From Setaria digitata (lineage: Eukaryota > Nematoda > Chromadorea > Rhabditida > Setariidae), in contig RCAB01000042.1 of NCBI GenBank assembly GCA_003640385.1, positions 124,001-188,000 on the forward strand: DNA of 64,000 nucleotides, written 5' to 3'. Below, in pieces: positions 33,401 through 47,700 of the stretch. The stretch's first letter is position 1; each line of letters starts with the position of its first letter. A program made the translations under genes and the position numbers. The notes under the pieces are model-generated. The model saw only the letters and a program-made list of their open reading frames with translations. It did no database searches and had not been told where the DNA came from.

Positions 33401-36400
33401 TGATACAATATCGTTTTCCGATGCAAACACTTGAAAAATATTTGCAGCAAAAGCATTTATTTAACAAAGCTATAGAATTTATTTTTCGCCAAGAATCTGT
33501 AGAAGCTGATCCACAACGTAGACTTGTCGGTGCTCTAGAGGTTATTTTTCAAATTCAATAGTAGATTCATTCGGAAATTGATTATTTATAAATTTTATTA
33601 GACGTATCTGTGAATTCTTTTTTTTGTGTACTGAATTTTCTTGCATTCATTTTTTTTTTTTTTATGAGTTTCTGCTTATGATGTTTTAGTCACCAATACC
33701 GGATAAATCCAAAAATGTCAAGGACATAAACATTTGACTACAATTTGTACCAATAATGTAATGTGGAGAAAAACTGCTGTTACGCTTTCAGATAATTAAA
33801 TTAGCGGAGAAATTGAAGAAGGACTTAATGGAATACAATGAATGCATTTTCCGCTTCTGTATTTATTTAATCAGTGCAAAATGGACAGAGGATTGGGTTA
33901 ATTTCTCATTTTCGTTGCCAATAAAGTCTGAATTATTTGATAGATTTAGTTTATTGGTTGATCGCTGCCTTCTTTTTGTTTCCGTAATGTTCATTATTCT
34001 AGTTTTTGGATATCGTTTCTTGTATCAGCAACTTGAATGAAACAGATCGGAACCGCGTCCTCAGCAGACTTACGTCTCATGCGGAAGCATTGCTAAATTG
34101 CCCAGTTTTGCTTCAGATCGAAGTAAATCTTCGAAATTTTGAAAATGCCTTGCTCTCTTAAGTTTCTGACTTTTAATTTCAGTGCTTGTGTAACTTTTAG
34201 AAGGAAAAGCAAATCCGACTTCGAACTGTAGAAGCCGTTTCATGCATTTTGGAACGCTTTGGAAAAGTAATTATTTTCATTTCAACCTTGCTTATACGTA
34301 GATAAGTAGTATATAGCGCCGAAATAATATGAACAGTTATTTTAATTGCTGTTAGTACTCAAAAATTTATTCTATATTCTTTAGTGAGTAGTAACCTTTG
34401 CTGTAATCTTTATTACTTGAATTTTACACGCATTTCTTTGTCTCCCTACTGAGTTGCAACTGATGAAACCTCTGAAGTAACTTCCAAATTTCTATAGATT
34501 TACCCAAAAAATTGCTTGACCTAATTGATTATCGGCAGTTACTATGCTTCCAAAGAGAATGCAAAAATAAAATATACTTCATAACTGTAGAAAGACTTTC
34601 TTAGGATTAAAAAGATTTGCATTATTAGCTAGTGAATAATGTTTTTATTAACTCTTGTGGCAATATAAGCGAAATTCTTGTTTGAAATAACAGCTGTATT
34701 TTTGGAAAGTCTCACACCTTTTGATTTACAAAATGTTTGTAGTAAGTCATGATAGCTTGTACCGATTAATTCTAGTTTGTAACGGTCAATAGCGGTTCCT
34801 GTATAATTCTTCAGTAAGATTTTAATATTTTCTTCAAAGATTCTGAAATAACTCTTCTACGAATTAACTTCAGTTGAAAACTGAGAAGACATAAGTCAAT
34901 TCAAAACTTCTTTCTGCGAGATATAACAATGACATTTGAGGATGAAGTTCTCCGTTCAGAATTGAGTGCCGTTCGAAAGTTACAAATCGATCATGGTATC
35001 GTTACCCGGCTATCATCCCTGAAGTGTAATGCTTGGAAATCTGCAGAACTGAAACATTTTCTTAATGGTCATTTTACTGGTAGTGGTGTTCCAGCCAAGA
35101 TAACTGAGGTAAAATAGCTTGCATCTGGTGCAAATATTTACTGGAGTTTCTGATTAACACTGAAAGTAAAAAAATACTTTGGATTAATAGCAGTATGAAT
35201 TGTTTCATCGACCTCTTTCCCTTCTTTTTTATTATCAAGTAGTCTCAGTATCACTTTTGCAGTTTATAAAAATTTCGAATGCTCTAATGATGGAAGAAAA
35301 TATTACATACGAAGTGGCACTTCTTTATGCTTTGGAAAATCGAAGTCCTTTAGCAGCCTTGGAATATGCAAAGTACTTAGTTTCAGTTTGGTATTTGTTA
35401 GTTTTGTTATTTATAGAATTGTTCTGTTACATATAGCATTTTTTTAAAATTGTAGATTTGCAATACAAGATTTAAAAAAACCAAGCGAAAAACTGTTGAA
35501 ACTTATTGTGCAAAGCTGTAGCTATGGATTATGGATCATGTCTGAGCTGGCTGAAAATAGTGCATTTGAACCGGTAAGAAGAATTCTGCCATTTTTTCAC
35601 TTTAACTTTATTTGAACATTAAGTCTGTTGAGATTGTTACTCAGAATTGTTTGGTTTTGGGACTACATATCGGTTTAGAAGTCTGGAAATGGTAAGAAGA
35701 TTGGTTGAGGACTCTTACTTTTATAACAGATTGGCACTATATATTACATATATATATTTATTATCATTATATGAATTTCAGATATTTGTCATATTTGGAA
35801 GTCTGTCTGATTTGCTGAGTAACCTTATCGAAGCTACTTGCCAAAATTTTAGTTTAAGTGCTTCTGTTTTCCATGTAAGCTACTGTTTTTATTTTGGCCT
35901 AAAATCAATGTTTTATAAAGTGTTTGTTTGGAAGCAGCACATTTTTAATCACCTAAGCTGAATTGCTCGATACGCTGTTCTCCGTACAGTCGCATATTGA
36001 ATTACCTGCCTAGTAGCTGTCTCGTATCGTTATCTTCTTACTCTTGTTAAAAGATACAGTTCCAGCTTTTTTTTTTTTTTTTTTTTTTTTTTTGACTCTG
36101 TACCACTGTTAGCGTAACCTCAAAGAATTAGCAGATAGGCAATGATTTAGATAGCAAATCTTGCTGCTTGTTAAATTCATTTCTAACGCTATAATATTCT
36201 TATATTATATCGGCATTTTATTGAGTTTTCTGCAGCCACAACTTTTCAGATCGCACTTTTTGTACATCTCTTCGAGACGATTGTTTCACAGTGCATGTCT
36301 GAAAGTCTGGTAGAGGAGAACGAATATGAAGATGAAAAGTGGATTTATTTTAGAGTTTTTTATTTGTATTTTGTATTTTTTTTTTTATTTTCTTATTTGT

Positions 36401-39400
36401 AGAAGTTATTTTAGTAAAATACTGGCAGTATTGGCGTGCGTTATAACTCTCGTTGTTGGGACTTTGATTTATTCAGTTAATCCCTTTTCTGGTGTAANAT
36501 TTTCTTATTTGTAGAAGTTATTTTAGTAAAATACTGGAACAATCATTGCAGGGCATGCTTAATATATGGATTACGGCGACGAGTTGGCGTTTATCTTTAC
36601 AGAATGGACGGAACACTTTTCAAAAAGAGTGACGCCATACAGCAGTTATCTGTTGTGGCTCGCTCCGTTGTTTTTGATGTTTTAAAATCCACTGATTTGA
36701 TTGATGCCGAGTAATTCATCACTTCTCTCTTTTTTTAAACTTTAACTTAGTTGAATTTTGAAAATATATTCTTATATAAATCACTGTGATACGTAATTAC
36801 AGTAGTAGCTGTAATTTGTCAAAGTATTATGAATCGATGCGCAGTGCGTGGGGAAACTTTTTTTCCTATTTGAGCCTAAACAATCAGATTCTTATTGGAA
36901 CTTGTGCTCGGTTCTCATTTGCATTATTACGTAAGCGCATTATTTTTATGCCTTTTATTTGGTATTTGCTTTGAAAAAGAACAAAAGCTTTTGGACTGAT
37001 TTCAGAAGCAGTAGGTTTGGATGCTTTAAATTAAATATAAATGACCAAATTTTAAGCATGTTATGTCATCTCAAATCAAGTCGCTGTCTCTTATTCTGAG
37101 TTACACGGGATGATTGAATTGTTCATGGAACGAGCTCTAGTGTACAACTATGCTGATTTTGAACTTTGCGCATCACTGATCTTTTCTGTTCCATTTGCCA
37201 GTATTAAAAAGGTATTTGTTTATTTTGTGTCTCGTCATGGAATTTAAGTGGGAAACGAGTCGGATCACAATAATTCCGGATGTATTATCGAAAAAAATTG
37301 AAAAGAATTTTTGAGAAAACAGCTGTGTTGATTTAAAAAAAAAAAAAAGAAAAACGAAACTATGTAATCCTAATAGTGAAAAGCTATATTTTTTCCTGGT
37401 CAGATTCTTTATTGTATTATATTGCATTTTGCAGGTATGCTTTCTTTCATTCAAAAAAATTTTCACATTTTTTTTAGATTTTAATAAAAACACGGTCCTG
37501 GTGTATGACACGAAAATCACCGCATGTTGTTCTCAATCTAATTCGTCTCGCTCGATTTTGTGCTGTGGTACTCGACGACCATTCCACCGATAAGCAGCTT
37601 AGTGTTAGCTAAAATTTGATTAAGAATACTGATTGTAAAAAACTTAACTGATTGAGACCAAGCGCTTTGAAATGGTCTTGGGAATAGTAAAATTAAATTT
37701 TTTAAACTGTTGATTTACTCATCTTTCAAATTGTTATCTTCAGATCGTCTTTCTTGCAGCATTATTACGCACTTAGCTTATGGATCAAAAAGCTGGGTAG
37801 ATTAAATGCTAATTTTCCGCAGAATATATCCTTAGCAGCAACTGTTCAGGAGTTCGTTCGCTGCCTTATTCCACCTGGAATATTGATCGAGTAAATTACT
37901 TGTTTTGCCTTTTTTTTAAAAGCATTTTGTGTATACGGGAGAAATGTTTTATGCATCAGAGTTTTTAAGCCACAAAGATTTGAACTAGTTTAATTGCTTA
38001 AATTCTTCACATGTTTTTTTGTCAAAGCAGTGAGATGTCTTGAATTGTTTAATAATGATAATTTTGGGCAGAATTCCTTATTATATGTTAAAGTTATTTT
38101 AAAAGTTCGTTTGACCAATGTCAATTCAAAATTTTACGTGGTCATGTTTGATTTCATTCAGGATGTCTAGGATAGGTTAGTGTTTGGCTTCTGTTTATTT
38201 ATTTTGAAAAGACGTGGTAAGGCAAATGCTCATTTGTTAGCTTAAGGATACTGAGAGCTAAAAAGCAAAGGACGTCATGAAAGGTTTAGGAGATATCTTA
38301 TTGTTTTCGCAAGAAAGCGAAATATTTTTGCGAGCATTTCTAGGTTTTGTAAAGACTTTTCACTAGAAATCACCGAAGCACTGGTGTTATACGCAACGAA
38401 AATGGCTCTCAAAGCTTCTACTGAAGAAGACCAAATGTTAGCGGCTGATATGCGTCTTGCTGTTTCCACAGCATTGCAGGTTAGTGGTATTTTTTGCTAA
38501 TTTGGTTTATTAGATCCTAACTTCTTTTTTCTGAAATAATCCTACAATTAAATGTGCATGGCAGTGTAATGGTTACAGGAAATCGATGTTACTGAGAATC
38601 TCTTCATGCAGCTGTATGCCTGTTTGATGGCTCTTTCTCCTTACTGTTATGAGATAAGTTTGTCGATTAATTGAATTCTCATTAATTGCTGTAGTTTTCT
38701 TTTTTTTTTTTTTTGGTACAAAAACAGTGCTGCTATGTTCTTTTTTTTTAAGTGATCCGAAAAATTTTGCAAAGATCTTGTTGTACAAGATGTTTTATTT
38801 TAAGCTTTATTTTCGAGCTTTTTAGATGATTGAAGGATTAATTAATGGAATGGAAAAGTATATTGATGAAGATAATAGTGATCAGGTAGAAATACTACGG
38901 AGAGCTTCCATAACAATCCGGTTCCTGGAAGTCAGTGAACGTGTGAACCCTCCCACTGACCACGAGATACGATGGTATCACGAACGACAAAAATTTCTTT
39001 GCAAACATGTACTATTTATCTAGACTTACAATCTCTTAATATAGAATAATTATTCAGTATGTAGGACTTTAAATTTGAAATTGAATTTTTTCTCCAGCAA
39101 GGAGGAAATCATGATTCAACAGTAAAAGTTTCTGATGGAGAGGAATTGATCACTGTGGAGGAATGTGGTAGCGAATCACTCTACAAGAAGACAAACCTAC
39201 TTTTTGACCAGCTTCCTAGCCGAGCCTACCGTCGTCTACCATTTCATCCATTTATGTTCGAAAATGAAAAAGACTTGCAGAATACGTTGCTCCCAATGAT
39301 TCACGCTGAGCTTACGCTTAGCAACGTCGATGTAAGTCAGTTCTGTTATTGGGCTGAAATTTTAAATGAATTTTCCTAGCTTAAATTTGTTTGACAGCAA

Positions 39401-42400
39401 AGATTTTATTTCGCATTGTCCCTATATCCATATTTCAACATTTCCAAGTGAAAATTCCTGTTTTCTTTTGCTATTTCTATTTCCTTTCTTCAAGTTTCTA
39501 AGTAGCTTGCACGGTGTACGATCTCCATTTTGAAATTTATCGCCAACGATTCATTGCGAAATTGAAACAAAATTTCTTCATTATCAGTTTTCTTTCATCA
39601 AGTTAAATGATCATTTGAAATGCAAAGTTAATTTTTAGTTTTTATTTATTTATTTTTTCGGTATTATCAACAGGGCACGTATTAAACATTCGGCATGATA
39701 TCTTGTTTAGAAATGGCAGATTTTTGTTCGAGCGTTGCCCGAAATTGAAATATCCAAATCAGATTTGTTATCCAGTGCTGTTTTATTGGCCGTTCAAACA
39801 AGCATTGCCAAGGGGATTGATGTAGAAGAAAATGACATAGAGCGAATTAGACAGCTGGTTCGAAATACCACCAATCGCCTTCGTACATTGCAAGGTTTAA
39901 CGGAGGGGTTCAAACATTTGCCACTAAGTTAGTTTCTTTAATTCGAAGTTTCTCCAAATATTGCTTCTTTGCATTTAATATTTATATTTTTTAAGGCAAA
40001 ACAAAGCTGCGCTTTCTCTTATTGGGAATCGACGTGATTAAAGAGTGGCTTGCAGAATCAAAGCAAAAATTATTGGAGGTACGGTATTTGTGAAGTAAAT
40101 TCTACAAACTATTCTTTTATTGTGGAGGAGCACATTTCGTGTGTTGTCAATAATAAAATCGAAATTCGTTTATTCAGAAAAAGGTAATGAAAAGCTTAAA
40201 ATATAATTTTTGTGCTGCAAGTAAAAATAAAATTTTGTTGGAGAAAGAAGAGAATATTGGCTTTCTCAAGCACTTCCTCCATAATTTGGAAGAAGCTTAT
40301 AAAAGTTACAATACCGAGTTTGTGCTCAAGAAATATGGACTCCTTCGAGCAGAAACACTAGATCTAATATTCACACCACAAAATCTCATCGAGCATATTT
40401 ATGTCAATGAAATTGACTGGAGCAACTGCAAAGAAATTAGTATGCTGCTTTTTTTTTTTTTTTTTTTTTATTTTTCGTCTTTTTTAAAAATTTCCAACAT
40501 TTATTGTTTCTAGCTCTTACAAATATTTTTTTTTTTAGATGGTAAGATTCCATGTACAGTTGAGCTCGCAGATATACTTGCTGTGGATTTGGATGCTATT
40601 CAAGACAGGATCATTCATCAGTGGCTTGAATGGAATACTGAAGCAAATATTGTTTTTGATCCTAATGAAGTATGTCAGCTACTTAATCACGTGTAGTTCT
40701 AGGAGAAATACAGCAGAATATGAATAAATTGCTTTTACTGCAACACGTAATTCCGAAGTCTGAATTTTTTAAAATTAGTGAAATTAATATATTGCAGACA
40801 AATTCAAGTGATGTACCGCTAACGCCGATGGTTGTGAAAGAAATTTGTGAGGAAGTTTACAAATTACCTTATGCTGATCCAATAGTTTCAAGGTTGGAGT
40901 CTGTTGCCATTTTAACAGTCATTGATTGGGCAACGTGCTTTTTTTTTTTTTGTCTTCTTTACGTGTATGGTGTAATGTTGATATATATATGAACAATTTA
41001 TATTTCTCGCTGATTAATTATTATCCCTCTAGTTTGAGAAGTAAGTAACTGAGTTCAGTAGAGTATAACTTTCAGGATTGTGGAACTATCATTGCTACGA
41101 GGACCAAAAAAAGCTTATGCTCTCAAGAATGTTTACCAGCAGGTCTAGCTCAATGTTTACTTAAATGTTTATACGTATTTTTAATTGTCACGGATTCGAA
41201 CCATCAAATTAATGAGAAGAGTTTCAACTTGGGTAAATTGGATCCGAGAAAATTTCGGTTTTTCCCAAATTTTAATGTTTATCAATCCTTAATTTTAACT
41301 TTGTAATGTGGCGGTGGCTGCTTCATTTGAGTCATTTAGAATTGAGAGAATGCAGTTTAGGGTTCACACGAAGGCAAAATACGCAGTGTTTGTTGTTTGT
41401 TGAGATTATTACGACCTGAACAATTTCCAGAAGTTGTGAAAAGTGATTTAAGAAATGTTTGGTAAGCTTTCCCTTCGTCATAACTCATGTTTTTGCTGAA
41501 AGTATAAGATTTTTGCTGAAGTTGTTTACACAGTAAATTATTGGAACATTATTTGTCATTTTTATTAGCATGACATAGACCATATTTTATAGCATTCCCG
41601 CTCATGTTCTCAACCTAAAAAACGTTTAACTTCTTTATTGGGTAGCTAGTACAATCCTTTAATGCCAACTAACACACACTGAAAATGCAATATGATACTA
41701 ATTGCTTTTAATATTTATTACTTTAAAGCTCAGTCCTGTGTTTCATTTAAAATTGTTCTTTGGATTCCGAAAGTCATGGCACTTCTAAAATTATTCAGCT
41801 CAGTATTAGAAATAATGTTATATTCCCGAATGATCGATGTATACGAAATTGACTTGGAAATCGAAATATTCCATTCAGCGGAAAAATCCATTTTGCTCAA
41901 GTCTCTTTTAAATAATAGCAGACAAACATCGCAGGTAGGTTCATTAATTATTCACTGTAATCAACACTTAGAATAATAGCTGACATTCGTTAATCAAAAA
42001 TGATGGAATTAAAAGATAGAGTTGAATAACTATTAGTAGCAAATTAAACTAGCATTAAAACAATTGATTGTTCAATGAGGTATTTTGTCGAACTCATATT
42101 TGTTGTAGTTGACTTTGTTTGTGGCATCTGTAACGATAGATTTTCAACTGCTTGAGCCATCAATGATCGATTTGCTTTTAAACAAACTTTATCTCGAGAG
42201 GAAGGTTGATATCCTGATCGAATTGTTGAACTATTGTGCAACCAATAACATCTTGTCTCATATCAAAAATATTGAGCAAAAATGGTTGTATGCCGCTCAG
42301 TGGTTGTTTTCTACACGTAAGTTTCATATGAAACGAATTTAAAATTTTGCCTCTGAAAATTAACTCAATTCAGAATAATACCTGAAATTAAAAAACAGAT

Positions 42401-42972
42401 TAATTGTTTCTTCAGCATAATGTTTCTTTTATTTAGGAATTTCTTAAATTATGAATTTCAGTGAAGGAAAGTGCAAATAAAAAACAAGAGTTCGACAAAT
42501 TTCTTTTGTTCTCTGTAAGGTAGGTTTTTTCTTTCTTTTAGTGAAAATGCGTTATAATTCTAATATTATTGAAAAAATTGAAGCAAGGACCATCCAAAAT
42601 ACGGTACTTCACTTTCAGCTGTCCTGTGGAATTTGGCCCTTCAGCTAGTGCATTATTACATTTGCTAGAGCGGAAAAATTTTCCTGTTGCTCATCGTTTA
42701 TTAATGCTTGCATCGTCTGCAGTTGCAGTATGTGGTATTTTCAGATAAATTTCTTGTTCTTTCGCTTTCCATTTTGAAAGCTTGCAGTTTAAATTTTTGG
42801 AAACTATTTCATATTTAGTGTACAAAAAGCGGCATAGGGAAACTGAAAAAATCACAGTTAAATTACTTGAAAAAACCAATTTCTGCAGAAAGAAGCTGAC
42901 GAAGGTTCTGAGATTTGTCTTGAGAATTCAGCGCGCTCAAGTCTTGACTTTTCGTTGAAGTGGCAGTGTTGA
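27434..42972 (+). CDS. rod-1: Kinetochore ROD/KNTC1 (RZZ complex)
   Basis: ROD, with ZW10 and Zwilch, forms the RZZ complex that recruits dynein and Mad1-Mad2 to kinetochores and builds the expandable corona. The N-terminal part reads as a WD-like propeller: LLAVAIGEDISIFTFDCGT at 27.9 kb, FMPIVNLIAVVTNCGNVLF at 28.4 kb, ALTVDGQLLIWDSATTVLV at 29.8 kb. An alpha-solenoid with KNTC1-like signatures follows: RLNHLLDQHRWAEAEEFAH (30.5 kb), GCSWEHIFEFFCKNGQFCEA (31.3 kb), ECFPENSLKIASTMERVAQ (31.76 kb), AYRRLPFHPFMFENEKDLQ (39.2 kb). Near the C-terminus VASVTIDFQLLEPSMIDLLL (42.1 kb) matches in position. The last exon (from about 42888) ends LKWQC-stop. About 40 exons are implied; many internal junctions are unresolved and some KNTC1-equivalent parts were not located. 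The ATG at 27434 is the first in-frame methionine; a further 5' exon is possible. An N and a 39-bp duplication at 36.4-36.5 kb may disrupt one exon in this assembly. Confidence 0.85.
36387..36537 (+). repeat. 39-bp direct repeat flanking an ambiguous base
   Basis: The same 39 bases occur at 36387-36425 and 36499-36537. The second copy begins directly after the only N in the window (36498). Both copies contain a TTTGTAG acceptor followed by the same coding start (SYFSKIL), then diverge. The copy at 36499 continues into sequence that reads as rod-1 (EQSLQGMLNIW). This looks like a contig overlap left unmerged. Confidence 0.95.
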
Positions 42973-44747
42973 TTTGTGGTATGGCAACTTTGAATCTTAT
43001 GGATCACAGACTTATTCACATTCACACTGTCTAGTAGTTGTGGTTTATATTTTTTTGTGTTTTTTTTTTTTTTGCGTTAATTAATACTCCGGAAGAATGC
43101 TTCCGATTATTCATTATGATAAAGTGACTTCGCTCAGTTGACTACGCATCATGTTATCATTAAGTGTTCTTTTTCTTTTTCTTTTAGGAATCCCACTTGG
43201 TGTTTTCTGGTTATTCTGATTTTAGGAATATTTCAAACTACTTATTATAGAAAATATTAAGTAGCACTGGCTTGGGGATGATGGTAATTAGTTTCTTAGG
43301 AATTTTCACGTAATTCCGTTGGACTGCGCAATTCCGGTAACTTGAGCAGAATAGAGTTAAATCGGTTTTCATACCTTTCCTTTTCCGTTTTTCCGTTTAT
43401 TAAAAATTTCATCTCAAAAAAATTTTTCTTTTACAACGAAAAATCCTACAGATTTTGTAGGATTTTTCGTTGTAAAAGAAAAATCCTACAGATTTTGTAG
43501 GATTTTTCGTTGTAAAAGAAAAATCCTGGCGTACCTGAATGGATGTATCTGTAAACGAATTGGTCTTGCATTTCTTTCATATGCAATGGGAAAGTTATGA
43601 CACATATTTCAGCAATATTAAGAACCAGAAACAGCTCCGTTTAACGAAAATAATATTATGATCAAATTTTCGAGTGAAATGAAAGTTTAGATATTTTTTT
43701 ACAGTCATATATAATAAAATTTCAAGCTCACATTGATTTCTGTTCTAAAAAGTCAAAACTTCTCTCTCCTTCATGATTATTTGATTGGGCGTGGCGGCGT
43801 GAATTTCTGTCGATCCTCACTTCAAAACGATCTCAATAGTTTTCTGCTCACTTCTAACCCCGCTCTCCTTCGCAGCAAGTTTATTGTGAATTTTTACTGT
43901 CCACATATTTACAAGTAAAAGAATTTTTGTAATATTTTTTGTGCATCCATCGCACAAAGTTGAAGGTGGCAATGATCACCTAACGCAGAATTGTAACTCG
44001 GTGCATTAGTAAACAGGGATGCCAAAATTTTTAATCGACAGTTGCTAATTTTAATACTTGCTAACATTCGATACATAAAATAAAAGTGTCCAGGCATTTC
44101 TAACTGATGGTTCCAATGAACTGGAAAAAAAAAAAACTGGGCAGATCCTTTAGTGGGAAGTTTCGCTATCATTTCCAAAGGATTAGCTGGATTTACAGGA
44201 CACCAGAATCAAGTTAAAACATATCCCGAAATACCCTACATACATAGCATGCTGTGGCGCCGCGTAAAATAACTGCAGCCAACCTTCCGTAAACACTGGT
44301 AAGTCCTAAACTTTTTGCTCAAGAGGGAATATTTGGTGTTTTCGAAAGATATGGAATTGAACGATTAGGAAGAATTTCTTTCATGACAAAAGCTTGTTTT
44401 TTCCCGCGGATTCTCGAAGGGTGTAACTCGACGAACCTCGAACATTTGAGTAAAAGTGTTTCCTTTCGATCTGTTAGTATCACAATTTGCCGAAGCAGGT
44501 TAGTAGTGGAGATATTGGATTGCTATTCAAACAATGATTCCTGAAACGGTGACGCGGGATAGGTGTCTTGACCTGTTCGGAAATGGAAGGTGTGTTGTTT
44601 CGTGCTGCTTACATATGTGAATATTCCTTTTCGGAAATTCAATTTTATGTTTGATGTCCTGGCGTATTACCCTAGCCCTCATTCTCGTAACATGTGCTGT
44701 TTGAACACTTAATCGATCACGTAGTCTTTTCTGTGTTTAATTTGAGG
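42973..44747. other. Spacer between rod-1 and GPATCH3
   Basis: Both flanking genes are on +. The spacer holds the 3' UTR of rod-1 and the promoter of GPATCH3. Open frames near 43.7-43.9 kb and 43.9-44.2 kb resemble no family and lack exon context. The notable content is the palindromic tandem repeat at 43422-43527. Confidence 0.5.
43422..43527. repeat. Palindromic 40-bp tandem repeat
   Basis: A 40-bp unit (43441-43480) is repeated exactly at 43481-43520 and begins a third time (43521-43527). The unit is itself palindromic: arms of 29 bp at 43422-43450 and 43456-43484 are exact complements around a GATTT loop. Transcripts from either strand could form alternative long hairpins. It lies intergenically, about 450 bp after rod-1. 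Origin is unknown. Confidence 0.92.
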
Positions 44748-47700
44748 ATGGCCGAAATAGAAGGAGAACAGCGTACACTTCCTTTAAATGATACTGTCTT
44801 ATCACCACGAGGTGCGTTTTCCACTGTTATTCCAACATAATACTTGAGTGCAGGAGAGGTAATTTCACTAATTACTGATTAACGTTTTTGTGTATCTTCA
44901 TTCTTTCAAAACCGAGTAGCCAAAAGGTTTACAGCTTTGTCTTTTTTTTGAGCTTAATGACCCTAGAAAACAAAAACTTTTTTAAATGAAATGATTATTT
45001 TTACTGTTATTCATCTTGTCGGTGCCAAATGATGAAACAATTGAATTGTTGAATTGATCATTCGCCTCTGTTTTCGATGAAATATCAGTGGAACATAATC
45101 ATATTTTCATTTTGAAGCTTATGCAATTGTTCGGAATATTCCAAAGGCTTATCATGCAAAGCATCTCCGGTATTTTTTCTCATATGATGTCGAAAATAGG
45201 CGGTTCCATTGCTTCCACTATCGACATCGACCAGAAGTGCATGTAAGCTGGATTGGATGGACAATATTTGTTTTGATTTGCAGTTTCAGTTGTCAAAAAA
45301 AAGACGTTATCATATGTTGTAGTACAAGTGAAACATTATTTCACGTTTTAGGTTCATAATGATGTAGATGAAGCGTCGACCTCCAAGGTGTGTGAACGCT
45401 TTTGCTGTGTTGTTTCTTTCAAGAATGAAGAAGAACGAGCTGTGTTCATCAAGCGCTACCATCAGAAGTTTTGGACTGACGAGGAAGGATGTCAGATGTC
45501 GTTGAAATGTTTCATCTTTCCTTTGAGAAGTTATGAGGTTATTCTTGGAATCATTGTAATTTTACGTTTGATTATTTGTTAGTATCCCTTCAGTTTCTTT
45601 TCCACAGTTCATGTTTCATCCGATTAGTCTTGAGGACAATATGTCGCATATTCTTCAGAATTAAGGACAAAGGAAATGTACTTGTTATAAATCTCTTTGG
45701 TTTCAGCCTTTCCTTGTTCGTGTCGTCTTTATCTCCACTAAATTTTTATCCCTTCTCACCATATATGCATGACCTATTCATACCTATCTTCTCTTTTCAG
45801 TTTCGATGTTAAATCTGTCATCACTTTTTCTTCCATCCTTGTTCTTGTCTGAACTCTTGAATTGACTTCAGTTTTTTTTTGACTTGTCTGATTCTTCAGG
45901 TATCAGCGGCTAGCGGTCAAATATCACCAACTTTAGATTTTCGTTCTCTTATTGAACTCAAGCCACCAAGTCTTATGCCACATGGGAACGTTGGCACTCC
46001 AACAGAGTTTTTCCTTGAACAGGTAGATATTTAGTGAATATTTATCCACTCAGAATGTTTTGTTAAAAGATAGGGAACACCTAGTTTCGTTTGACGTTCT
46101 GCAATTCTTAAAATTTGCTTAGATTCACTACATAAACAGTTCATTAAACGAATATCTGTCAGGTAATGAGTTTAAGTATGATTCTATCTGATTTGCTAAC
46201 GGCTTATTTTAGATTCGCCTTTGCAAATTACCACCAAGCGTTTTTTCAAAACTGGGTATCAAAATAAGAAAGCGCATAAGCAAGTATGGTGCTGTTTCTT
46301 TTATATATGATCAGGGCAAAGAAACTATTGAAGTGGATAGCAAAAGTGGAGTTGATTCTTTTTTATTTTTTGTTTTTTTTTACCAAAATATATGAAGAGA
46401 AAATTTGGGAATTCGTTTAATAAACGAAATTTCAAATCGTACATAAAACTTGAATGCGACTTATGATTCCTTCAAATGACCTTGGAATTCAAACTCGCCT
46501 TGAAAATAGGATATCATTTTTTATTTCCCAAAATATATCAATAGATTTTAATCCATTCTGCTTTTAGAAGTGACTCCATTTTCTTTCCTGGACAGAAATC
46601 TCTGCCTTCCTAAAGAAATAATTGATACTAAATTTGCACTGAGAAATAACGAGGTAGATGATATTGGTGATCAGTATGAAGAGTGGGAGCGGTAAGATTT
46701 CGTTTTTGATCCCTGGGAGAATCATTTTTCTATTAAATTTGGTCAAATTCTTATTGCTATATTTTTGGAAGTTGATAGAACCAACCTTATTAAAATTTTC
46801 TTTAAATTATATCCATGTCTACAGGCTTATTTTTCTTTGAATGCGGATATATCAATTGCAGCCATGAAGCTCTTCACGATGACGTCACAGAACAGGAGCG
46901 TACTAAGCCGAGAAAATATGAAATGGAGCAAGAGGTGAACACTTTGGTTATCCTCAGTATGATTTACGAGTTGTTAAATTTAAACCCAGCTAAGTTGAAG
47001 TCGTATATATTCTACCTTTGTTCTGGAAACTTTTTTGCTTCCAGAACTATGTGTAGTTTTCTGCAGGTGACTTGGGAGAAAGGCGGACCAGGTCTTGTTT
47101 GGTATACGGACGCATTTTTTTGGAAACAATTAGAGGAAGGGACGGATAGCGATTGGAAATGGGTTGATGACTGGGATGTTGATTATTCCATTTATTACGA
47201 TCGGAAAGATGGTGATTTGGATGCAAAACATTCTGTGGAAATGATCGAGGATCAAAAATTGAGGTTGAGGAAATTTTTTTCATGCATTTTTATGTCTGAT
47301 TTTAAACAATGTCATATATTTGATGTACATTTAGCGTTCATTTTAGATTCTATGCTGTTGTTTAGTTGGTCTGATTGCTTAAGAGGTAGCTTTTACTGAG
47401 CAAATTTCTAATTTATGAACTGTGTTACGCAGTGAAGTTCCTAAACACGCAAATTAAACTTTAGTGATTTCAACATTAGGAATTAGCGTAAACTAACATT
47501 ATTAAGAAAGTTATTTCTGCTTCAAATTGTGGGAAAAGTATCTTTTTATTTCTTTATTTGCAGGTCTGGTGAAATTAGCCATTCAGTTTTCAAGAAAAGA
47601 AGAATGAAGGGACGACAGCGTAGAAACAGCGAAAGGCCTTTGTCTGCTATTGGTTTCGGCCAGTTTGAAGAATGTACGAGAGGAATCGGCAGTAAAATCA

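Noticed and set aside
36061..36095. Poly-T run and other short homopolymers as possible mobile-element tails
   Set aside because: No target-site duplication or element body is visible; they are ordinary low-complexity intron sequence.
43733..43918. Possible small gene between rod-1 and GPATCH3
   Set aside because: Its frame has no family match, and the flanking signals do not support an exon.
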